Source: UBA2199 sp964628035
Lineage (GTDB): Bacteria; Acidobacteriota; Aminicenantia; UBA2199
Reading direction: 5' to 3'
Assembly (NCBI GenBank): GCA_964628035.1
Contig: CAZVPI010000001.1
Coordinates: forward strand, 62,001-126,000
Length of the DNA stretch: 64,000 bases
Part shown: piece by piece, positions 58,801 through 64,000 of the stretch
How positions within the stretch are numbered: the stretch's first letter is position 1
Layout: each line of letters starts with the position of its first letter
Made by a program: the position numbers and the translations under genes
Notes under the pieces: model-generated
Databases searched by the model: none
Told to the model about the DNA's origin: nothing
The model's input: the letters and a program-made list of their open reading frames with translations, nothing else

Positions 58801-58983
58801 CTCCCGCTTCTCCCCGGGCGGCTCGTTCTCGCCGGTGAGCCAGACGACGCTGCCTGCGGAGCGGGCGAACACGGCGGCCACGGCGAGCTCGCGGGCCCCG
58901 CGGTCGACATCGGCGACCTCGACGCGTTCCCGCGGAGAGTCGATCTTGCCCCAGAAGTCGTCGCTGAAGACCTGAAGTTCCAT
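55804..58983 (-). CDS. mfd: transcription-repair coupling factor Mfd
   Basis: A 1059-residue translocase that removes stalled RNA polymerase and recruits UvrA. N-terminal UvrB-like domains come first; the RNAP-interacting CarD-like domain has MAEGDWVVHRRHGIGRFAGF and YLYVPLHELEVL. The helicase domains have Walker A CGDVSFGKTEVA (about residue 559), DEEQRFGV, TLSATPIPRTL and the RGRIGRS motif, then the TRG segment and D7. Walker A has Ser where the family has Gly (GDVGxGKT). The ATG at 58983 follows TATAAT by 7 nt; ATG 58992 overlaps that box and is less likely. Confidence 0.95.
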   Translation of the reverse strand: MELQVFSDDFWGKIDSPRERVEVADVDRGARELAVAAVFARSAGSVVWLTGENEPPGEKREKLGQWLKLLGPEEAPVHCHLLPYEDPYINAEPDPRRIADKRLLQADLAAGKRMIVLSTLAALSVRLERPESAAPVLELRAGDSWERGGLIEKLTALGYRPREMVEIAGDLAWRGNVLDVFPVAGAGPLRLEFEGRRLASLRFFDLETQRSTGSAVAVALAENRYAPEAGGEAALLTELLPGCRILAANLRRLEDEHAKLLDNFRRIRRAVSGSGKAPPEVERLFPFSLAGRQVVDLADFSVAPVEEPEVRVLPRSMAEMTEADVAGLARCAADGWRLLAFAADARLLENLSGRLPALECHFFNIPCSFENPRLRLVCLTGRNYRPAPQAERPRRRPAEEELREMAEGDWVVHRRHGIGRFAGFTRLRLEGAAGEFLKVEYLDREYLYVPLHELEVLRRYSGSEGAAPALDRLGGRTWQAKTERARKAIVHYTRELLDLYAMRKSVRKAPLPPVPELEERLQQDFRFVETEDQKQAIARVLADLEAEFPMDRLVCGDVSFGKTEVALRAALRAMANGRQVAFLCPTTILALQHFRNFEQRLAPFPLRLAMLSRLVPAAGKKRVVAGLKSGAVDLVVGTHSLLAKGVEFKRLGLFIVDEEQRFGVFQKEKLKKGRESVDVLTLSATPIPRTLSMSLSGLQDISLIQSPPLGRLAIRNYVGLFSRQVLVSAVLHELERDGAVFVVYNSIERIFRFRDQLAAWLPDVPIVVVHAQMPTAAIEKNLMDFIAGKYRVLLSTTIIENGIDIPRVNTLVVLDADRLGLTQLYQLRGRIGRSTRQAYAYFLVDERPGGVSELARKRLDGIREFSELGAGYKLAEFDLHLRGAGALLGNRQHGHVEALGYDYFLELLRQTIRAMKGEAAEAREVALRVHFPYAIGEEYIAATAERIAAYRRVLEARDALELRALRDELSDRYGQMPAGLERTFYVGAVKLFARQGGWARAEVFADRVQFDAGREIALAAGKAFRVPGLRHLEGGNFELDFNGLEHFLDLEKGLKRIFT

Positions 58984-58990
58984 CGGCGCC

Positions 58991-58996
58991 ATTATA
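58991..58996 (-). promoter_or_regulatory. -10 box of the predicted leaderless promoter of mfd
   Basis: Perfect TATAAT on the minus strand, 7 nt before the ATG at 58983. A weak TTTTCA lies 16 nt upstream of the box. Confidence 0.6.
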
Positions 58997-59059
58997 TCAC
59001 CGGAGGCAGAAGTGAAAAGTGAAAGAGGCTGTCCGCGGCTCGGGTGCGGCATACGGCGA

Positions 59060-59250
59060 CAGCAAAAAAGGGGCCAAGGCTATAGGCGGTAAGCGAGAGG
59101 GTGGGAGACCTCGAAAGGGAAAGGGGTCAGGGGTGAGAGGATAGGGGTAAGCATGGATCGGCAATTGCTGTTCCAATCACCCATCACTGATGATCAATCA
59201 CCAGATGGCTCGAGCATGGCCCGCTGCTACCACGATCACGATCACTGCCC
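59060..59250 (-). repeat. dispersed intergenic repeat, copy I (core deleted)
   Basis: On the minus strand: GTGATCGTGATCGTGGTAGC, CCATGCTCGAGCC, a 7-nt array (top strand 59175-59202: AATCACC, CATCACT, GATGATC, AATCACC), then GGTGATTGG and AACAGCAATTGCCGATC (59181-59156), which matches copy E with one mismatch. It then jumps to the right-hand block CCTCTCACCCCTGACCCC and GCCTATAGCCTT, so the central part seen in D and E is missing. Confidence 0.75.
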
Positions 59251-59275
59251 CTTGCACCCTTTTTGAATCATGAAA

Positions 59276-59304
59276 TTGACTTGCTCTCCCGGACCCGCTA
59301 CACT
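59276..59304 (+). promoter_or_regulatory. promoter of the CCA/poly(A) polymerase-like gene
   Basis: TTGACT (59276-59281), 17-nt spacer, TACACT (59299-59304). The ATG at 59314 follows after 9 nt, so the leader would be about 2 nt. Confidence 0.65.
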
Positions 59305-59313
59305 ACAGCCCAG

Positions 59314-60780
59314 ATGAGGCGCCTGGAGATCGATTTCCCGCAGAAGGATTTCTTCGTTTCCGTGTTCGGCCGCGACGTCTATGTCGTGGGCGGAACGGTG
59401 CGCGACCGTGTCCTCTACGGCAAGGCGGCCCTGGACCGCGACGTCGACCTGCTGGTGACCGGGCTGGGCTACGACCAGATCGAGGCCCGCCTGCGCGGCC
59501 TCGGCAAGACCGACACCGTGGGCCGCAGCTTCGCGGTGATCAAGTTCACCCGCGGCGGGCGCACCTTCGACATCGCCGCGCCGCGCCGCGACCGCAAGAA
59601 GGAGGGGCCCGGGCGCAGCCATCGCGATTTCGAGGTGCAGTCGGGCCCAGGGGTCACCCTGGAGGAGGACCTGGGGCGGCGCGACTTCACCTGCAACTCC
59701 ATCGCCGTGCGCCTGGCCGACGGCCGCATCGTCGACCCCCACCGCGGCCTGCGGGCCATCGCCGCCCGGCGCGTGGCCATGACCTCGCCGGCCAGTTTCA
59801 GTGACGACCCGCTGCGCGTGCTGCGCGCGGCCCGCTTCGCCTCCACTCTTGGCTTCGCCGTCGACCCGGCGGTCTACCCCAGGGCGCGCCAGGCGGCGCT
59901 GGCCGAGCTGAGCGCCGAGCGCGTCGCCGAGGAGCTGCTGCGTTTGCTGCTGGAGTCGCCACGCCCCTCGCTGGGCCTCGAGGAATATCGGCGCCTGGGC
60001 GTCCTCGACCGCCTCTTCCCCGAGCTGGCCGCCCTGGCCCTGACCATCCAGGACGCCCATTTCCACCCCGAGCGCGACGAGCAGGGGCACCACACGGTGT
60101 GGGCCCATTCCCTGACCACCGTCGACGTGGCCGCCCTCCTCGCCCGCCGGCGCCGCCTCGACGAGCCGCGTACTGTGGCCCTGCTGCTGGCTGCGCTGCT
60201 GCACGACTGCGGCAAGGCGGTCACCACCTCCTGGGAGTTCAAGCGCGGACGCATGACCGTCACCTCTCCTTTCCACGACTCACGCGGCGTCGCCATGGCC
60301 GGGGCGGTCCTCGAGCGGCTGCGCCTCGACTCCCGCGGCGGTTTCCCACTGCGCCGCGCGGTGCTGAAGCTCATCCAGCACCACCACCGTGTCTTCGACC
60401 TTTACCGCAACCGCGGCGAGATCACCTTCCGCGCCGTGGCCCGCGCCGTCAAGGACATGGAGGGCGAGGACCTGCTGCTGCTGCTGCTCGATTTCGCCGA
60501 CCGCCGCTCGCGCTCCGCAAAGCCCCTCGCCTTCCGCGGCCTCGACGCCATCTCGCGCTGGTTCCAGGCCAGGAAGGAGGAGTACCGCATCAACCAGGAG
60601 ACGATCCGGCCGCTGATCCTCGGCCGCGACCTGCTGCCCCTGGGCATCACGCCGGGCCGGCAGATGGGGGCCTTTCTGAAGCGCCTCTATGAACTGCAGC
60701 TGGACGGCGCCTTCCGCACCCGCGAGCAGGGGCTGGCCCTGTTCCGCGCCGAGCGCAAGGCCCGCGGCGAGGGGAAATGA
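59314..60780 (+). CDS. tRNA nucleotidyltransferase / poly(A) polymerase family protein with HD domain
   Basis: 488 residues. The class II nucleotidyltransferase head has VYVVGGTVRDRVL (residues 22-34) and metal-binding DRDVDLLV (Asp43, Asp45), then RRDFTCNSIAVRLADG and SFSDDPLRVLRAARFASTLG. An HD-domain follows (HTVWAHSLTTVD, LLHDCGKAVTTSW near residue 297), as in bacterial CCA enzymes with phosphatase or phosphodiesterase activity. CCA addition, A-addition or poly(A) activity cannot be separated by eye. The ATG at 59314 suits the conserved start and the promoter. It overlaps folP by 4 nt. Confidence 0.88.
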   Translation: MRRLEIDFPQKDFFVSVFGRDVYVVGGTVRDRVLYGKAALDRDVDLLVTGLGYDQIEARLRGLGKTDTVGRSFAVIKFTRGGRTFDIAAPRRDRKKEGPGRSHRDFEVQSGPGVTLEEDLGRRDFTCNSIAVRLADGRIVDPHRGLRAIAARRVAMTSPASFSDDPLRVLRAARFASTLGFAVDPAVYPRARQAALAELSAERVAEELLRLLLESPRPSLGLEEYRRLGVLDRLFPELAALALTIQDAHFHPERDEQGHHTVWAHSLTTVDVAALLARRRRLDEPRTVALLLAALLHDCGKAVTTSWEFKRGRMTVTSPFHDSRGVAMAGAVLERLRLDSRGGFPLRRAVLKLIQHHHRVFDLYRNRGEITFRAVARAVKDMEGEDLLLLLLDFADRRSRSAKPLAFRGLDAISRWFQARKEEYRINQETIRPLILGRDLLPLGITPGRQMGAFLKRLYELQLDGAFRTREQGLALFRAERKARGEGK

Positions 60781-61610
60781 AGCTCAGCCTGCGCAACGGC
60801 TACCTGGAGCGCGGGGGGCCCCTGGTGATGGGCATCCTCAACGTCACCCCCGACTCCTTCTCCGACCCCGGGCGCTTCTTCGAGCCCGAGGCGGCCCTGG
60901 CCCATGCCCGGGAGATGGCCGAAGCCGGGGCCGACATCATCGACGTCGGCGGAGAGAGCACCCGCCCCGGCTCCAGGCCGGTGGGCTTGGACGAGGAGAT
61001 CGACCGCGTCCTGCCCATTATTTCGCGCATCAAGGAGGAGACTCGCATCCTGGTCTCGATCGACACCAGCAAGGAGGAGGTGGCGCGCCGGGCGGTTGAG
61101 GAGGGCGGCGCCGACATCGTCAACGACATCTCGGCCTTGCGTTTCAGCGAGCGCATGGCCCAGGTGGTGGCCGAGCTGGGGGTGCCGGTGGTGCTGATGC
61201 ACATCCAGGGCACGCCCGAGACCATGCAGCGCGACCCTTCCTACGTCGACGTGGTGGCCGAGGTCGCCGACTACTTCCAGGAACGGATCGAGTTTGCCCT
61301 GGCCCACGGCATCCGCAGGGAGAAGATCATCCTCGACCCTGGGATCGGCTTCGGCAAGCGCCTGGAGGACAACGTCGCCCTGCTGCGCAACCTGAAGCGC
61401 TTCGCCGCCTTCGACCTGCCGCTGCTGGTCGGCGTGTCGCGCAAGTCGTTCCTGGGCCTGCTGGCCGGCGAGAAGCTGCCCGAGAAGCGCGGGCCCGAGA
61501 CCGTGGCCGCCAACCTGGTCGCCGCCCGCAACGGCGCCGCCATCCTGCGCGTCCACGACGTGGCCGCCGCGGTCAAGGCGCTCAAGGTGTGGAAAAGCCT
61601 GGCCGAGTGA
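60777..61610 (+). CDS. folP: dihydropteroate synthase
   Basis: A 277-residue folate-pathway enzyme joining p-aminobenzoate to hydroxymethyl-dihydropterin pyrophosphate. VMGILNVTPDSFSD, DIIDVGGESTRPGS, VNDISALRF, LMHIQGTPETMQ and DPGIGFGKRLEDN are the TIM-barrel signatures; SRKSFLGLL and the final RVHDV complete the site. Length is normal. Its ATG overlaps the upstream stop, so it is translationally coupled to the nucleotidyltransferase gene. Confidence 0.97.
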   Translation: MKLSLRNGYLERGGPLVMGILNVTPDSFSDPGRFFEPEAALAHAREMAEAGADIIDVGGESTRPGSRPVGLDEEIDRVLPIISRIKEETRILVSIDTSKEEVARRAVEEGGADIVNDISALRFSERMAQVVAELGVPVVLMHIQGTPETMQRDPSYVDVVAEVADYFQERIEFALAHGIRREKIILDPGIGFGKRLEDNVALLRNLKRFAAFDLPLLVGVSRKSFLGLLAGEKLPEKRGPETVAANLVAARNGAAILRVHDVAAAVKALKVWKSLAE

Positions 61611-61638
61611 CCGCTCCCCGGCCGTCAAGGGAGGAAGC

Positions 61639-62496
61639 ATGAAACCGTTCCCGGTGATGATCATCCTGGCCGCATTCCTGGCCGCGGCGCCGCAGGCCCC
61701 GGCCGCGCCCCCTGACCTGGCCGCCCTGCTGCCCGACCTCGAAGGCTGGCGCCGCGACGGCGGCGTCCAGCTTTTCGGCCCGGACACCCTCTTCGAGCAC
61801 ATCAACGGCGCCGCCGAGAATTTCCTGGCCTGCGGCTTCGAGCTCCTGGCCGTGCAGGACTACGCGGGCAAGGCGGGGCAGTCCCTGAGCGCTGAGATCT
61901 ATTTCCACGGCACCCCCGACAACGCCTTCGCCATCTACAGTTCGGAGCGGCCGCAGGCGGGCGACTACCTGGAGCTGGGCAGCGAGGGCTACGCCGAGGA
62001 AGGGGTGCTCAACTTCATCAGCGACGCCTACTATGTCAAGCTGATCGCCTTCGATCTCCGCCCCGGGGAGGAGGGCATCCTGCGCTCCCTGGGCGGGCGC
62101 ATCGTCGCCGCCATCGGAGGCCGCAACGCCCTGCCGGCGGTGCTGGACGCCTTCCCGGCCGTCGGCCGCCTGCCCCGCTCCGAGCGCTACATCGTGAGCA
62201 ACTTCCTGGGCCACGGCTTCCTGGGCGGCGCCTACACGGTCGACTACGAGAGGGAAGGCAGGCGCATCAAGCTCTTCCTCATGACGCCGGCCGACCCCGG
62301 CGCGCTGCTGGGACGCTGGGCCTCTTTGGACAAGGGATTTGCCGCCGAGATCGTGCCGGGAAGCCTGGCCATCGCCGACCCCTATAACGGTCCGGTCCAA
62401 CTCCGCTGGCAGGCCGGCAAGATCTGGGGAGGCTTGGGGGACGGTCCGGAGATCGGAGCGCTGCTGGACGAAATGGCCCAGAGGACACAGAAATAA
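61639..62496 (+). CDS. DUF6599 family exported protein
   Basis: A 285-residue protein with a signal peptide (MKPFPVMIILAAFLAAAPQA). LFGPDTLFEHINGAAENFLA and SLSAEIYFHGTPDNAFAIYS followed by SERPQAGDYLELG are typical of DUF6599. No catalytic residues are apparent. GGGAGGAAGC precedes the ATG, 28 nt after folP, so it probably shares the transcript. The role is unknown; members are frequent in Acidobacteriota-type genomes. Confidence 0.82.
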   Translation: MKPFPVMIILAAFLAAAPQAPAAPPDLAALLPDLEGWRRDGGVQLFGPDTLFEHINGAAENFLACGFELLAVQDYAGKAGQSLSAEIYFHGTPDNAFAIYSSERPQAGDYLELGSEGYAEEGVLNFISDAYYVKLIAFDLRPGEEGILRSLGGRIVAAIGGRNALPAVLDAFPAVGRLPRSERYIVSNFLGHGFLGGAYTVDYEREGRRIKLFLMTPADPGALLGRWASLDKGFAAEIVPGSLAIADPYNGPVQLRWQAGKIWGGLGDGPEIGALLDEMAQRTQK

Positions 62497-62499
62497 AAC

Positions 62500-62634
62500 C
62501 ACAAACCCTTTGTGTTCGCGTTAGGGTTGGCAAGAAACTAGGCGAACGAGAATTGATCCATTACTTTCCTATACCCTATCGCCTATAGCCTTATTCTTTG
62601 CTAGGCACCGTTGCCGTCAGCCGTATGCCGAGTT
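62500..62634. repeat. intergenic short-repeat patch, copy J
   Basis: Between two convergent genes. Contains CTATACC, CTATCGC, CTATAGC (62569-62589) and CACCGTT, GCCGTCA, GCCGTAT, GCCGAGT (62606-62633), both with exact 7-nt period. The 12-mer GCCTATAGCCTT also occurs, inverted, in copies B and I. Confidence 0.7.
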
Positions 62635-62638
62635 TCTC

Positions 62639-63202
62639 CTAAGAATTGATCTCCTTGAAGATCTCTTCCCAGTCGCTCGATTTCTTGAGCTCGGCGAAGA
62701 TGGAGGTCCACTGCTCCTGGACGTCGAGGATGAAGTCGATCACCTCGCGCACGGCGCCGCGACCGCCGTAGCGCTTGGCGATGTAGTGCGAGACGCGCTT
62801 GATCAGCGGGTGGGCGTCGCCCACGGCGGCGGCGAACCCGACCATGCCCATCACCTCGGCGTCGCCGATGTCATCGCCGATGTAGGCCACTTCCTCTTTT
62901 TCCAGGGAATACTTCTTGAGCAGCTCGAAGAAGGGGATGGTCTTGTTGTACACCCCCTCGTAGTAGTCGTCGACCTGGAGCTCCTCGGCCCGCTTCTTGA
63001 CCTGCTTGGAGGTCTTGCCGGTGATGATCGCCGTCTTGATGCCGGCCAGGCGGGCGAAGATGATGCCGGTGCCGTCCTTGACGTCGAACGACTTGATCGA
63101 CTGGCCGTTGGGCATCATGAAGAAGCGGCCGTCCGACAGCGTGCCGTCCACGTCCATGATGATCAGCTTCACTTTCTTGGCGAGTTCCTTCTGGTCCATC
63201 AT
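62639..63202 (-). CDS. kdsC: 3-deoxy-D-manno-octulosonate-8-phosphate phosphatase KdsC
   Basis: A 187-residue HAD phosphatase that makes Kdo from Kdo-8-phosphate. Motif I is LIIMDVDGTLSDG (Asp17 nucleophile, Asp19), then KDGTGIIFARLAG, TGKTSKQVKKRAEEL and motif IV IGDDIGDAEVM. There is no cap domain, as in KdsC. The C-terminal extension of about 25 residues is slightly long. ATG 63202 overlaps the kdsD stop (ATGA), with GGAGAT upstream. Confidence 0.94.
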   Translation of the reverse strand: MMDQKELAKKVKLIIMDVDGTLSDGRFFMMPNGQSIKSFDVKDGTGIIFARLAGIKTAIITGKTSKQVKKRAEELQVDDYYEGVYNKTIPFFELLKKYSLEKEEVAYIGDDIGDAEVMGMVGFAAAVGDAHPLIKRVSHYIAKRYGGRGAVREVIDFILDVQEQWTSIFAELKKSSDWEEIFKEINS

Positions 63203-64000
63203 ATCATCTCCGTTCTCCACAGATCGTGCAGATGCAGCAGTCCGCGCAGCCGGCCGCGGTCGTCGGCGACGACCAGCGACGTCACATGGCGCTCCTCCAT
63301 GATCTTCAGCGCCTCGACCGCCAGCCGTTCCTCGTTGATGCACAGCGGCGTGGCGGTCATGCAGGAGGCGGCGCTGGCCCGGGCGAGGTCGGCGCCCTTG
63401 AGGAACAGGCGGCGCAGGTCGCCGTCGGTGATGACGCCGGCCACCAGGCCCCGTTCGCGGGTGACGATGGCCACGCCGAACTTTTTCTCGTTGATGGTGG
63501 CGATGACGCTCTTCATGCGGGCGGCGGCGGAGACCACCGGCAGCTGCCGCCCCTTGTGCATCAGGTGCTTCACCTTGAGCAGCTTCCTGCCGATCTGGCC
63601 GCCGGGGTGGAAGCGGCGGAACGTCTCCTCGGTGAAGCCGCGCTTCTCCATCAGGGCGATGGACAGGGCGTCGCCCACGGCCAGGGCCAGGGTCGAGGAG
63701 GCTGAGGGGACGGAGATGGAGCAGGCCTCGCGCTCGACGCTGCAGTCGATGAAGACGTCGCTCTGGCGGGCCAGCGTGGAGCGCGGATCGCCGACCAGCG
63801 AGACAAGCCTGATCCCCAGCCGCTTGAGGTAGGCCAGCAGGCGGCGCACCTCCTCGGTCTCGCCCGAGGTGGAGAGGGCGAGCACCGCGTCCTCGGGGTG
63901 GATGATGCCGATGTCTCCGTGGATGGCCTCGGCCGGGTGCAGGAAGACGGCCGGCGTGCCGGTCGAGGTCATGGTGGCGGCGATCTTGCGGCCGATGAGG
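63199..64000 (-). CDS. kdsD: arabinose-5-phosphate isomerase KdsD (5' end outside window)
   Basis: The frame is open to the last base (LIGRKIAAT upstream of the first visible Met), so the start lies beyond the window; about 266 residues are visible. The SIS domain has STGTPAVFLHPAEAIHGDIG and LSTSGETEEVRRLLAYLK. Two CBS domains follow (VKHLMHKGRQLPVV, VITDGDLRRLF and CMTATPLCINEERL, LHLHDLWR). It converts ribulose-5-P to arabinose-5-P, the first Kdo step, and is coupled to kdsC. Together they imply a Kdo-containing lipopolysaccharide. Confidence 0.94.
   Translation of the reverse strand, partial: LIGRKIAATMTSTGTPAVFLHPAEAIHGDIGIIHPEDAVLALSTSGETEEVRRLLAYLKRLGIRLVSLVGDPRSTLARQSDVFIDCSVEREACSISVPSASSTLALAVGDALSIALMEKRGFTEETFRRFHPGGQIGRKLLKVKHLMHKGRQLPVVSAAARMKSVIATINEKKFGVAIVTRERGLVAGVITDGDLRRLFLKGADLARASAASCMTATPLCINEERLAVEALKIMEERHVTSLVVADDRGRLRGLLHLHDLWRTEMI

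Noticed and set aside
55846..59022. Open frame of 1058 codons antisense to mfd
   Set aside because: Shadow of mfd; composition is typical of reverse-frame GC-rich sequence.

Overview
The window is about 64 kb of GC-rich bacterial chromosome with dense, mostly operonic genes. Kdo biosynthesis genes (kdsD-kdsC), outer-membrane-style barrel proteins, PEGA-domain proteins, a DUF5916 protein, a DUF6599 protein and a TMTC-like membrane glycosyltransferase suggest a Gram-negative of the Acidobacteriota / Candidatus Aminicenantes type. That placement is an inference from gene content. I see no rRNA, tRNA, CRISPR array, phage or transposase gene.

Layout. 1-7.6 kb is a surface-glycan cluster: a partial membrane protein, two GT4 glycosyltransferases, a TMTC-like GT-C enzyme with TPRs, a polyprenyl-phosphate-mannose-synthase-like GT2 and a divergent GT-C protein. 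7.7-19 kb is mainly housekeeping: recN, miaB, a membrane sulfatase-like protein, an OsmC-family gene, ligA, a DUF4388 gene, acpS and a class A PBP. 19-24 kb holds a secreted barrel protein, a relic of cobO, and an operon of a Ser/Thr kinase with PEGA domains plus a TPR/PEGA/P-domain protein. 24-32 kb holds cobO, smc, an SGNH hydrolase, a CstA-family transporter, a second sulfatase-like protein and cutA. 32-55 kb is an accessory-looking zone of small secreted or membrane proteins, decayed genes, a lower-GC patch, an AlkD-like glycosylase and a DUF5916 protein. 55-64 kb returns to core genes: an NYN/OST-HTH protein, mfd, a CCA-adding/poly(A) polymerase-like gene, folP, DUF6599, kdsC and kdsD (cut by the window edge).

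Three signals are not explained by the genes. (1) Almost every long intergenic gap from 38 to 63 kb, and one at 15.3 kb, carries pieces of a modular dispersed repeat. Its blocks are degenerate tandem arrays with a strict 7-nt period but different words (for example AGACGTN, CCTTTTA, CGAATCA, GCCGTNN). (2) Many core genes share one promoter layout: a -10 hexamer ending 5-7 nt before the start codon, often with a -35 box 16-17 nt further up. This predicts leaderless mRNAs, whereas most secreted or accessory genes have AGGAGG-type ribosome sites. (3) Two such promoters (the GT2 gene and the CstA gene) point at 8- and 11-codon mini-ORFs whose stop codons overlap (ATGA, GTGA) an in-frame start of the following gene.

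The glycan genes could work together as a polyprenyl-phosphate-sugar-dependent surface glycosylation route. The kinase operon looks like a membrane sensor-kinase with a secreted or membrane-anchored partner. The two sulfatase-like paralogues may modify envelope lipids or glycans. These functional links are inferences.
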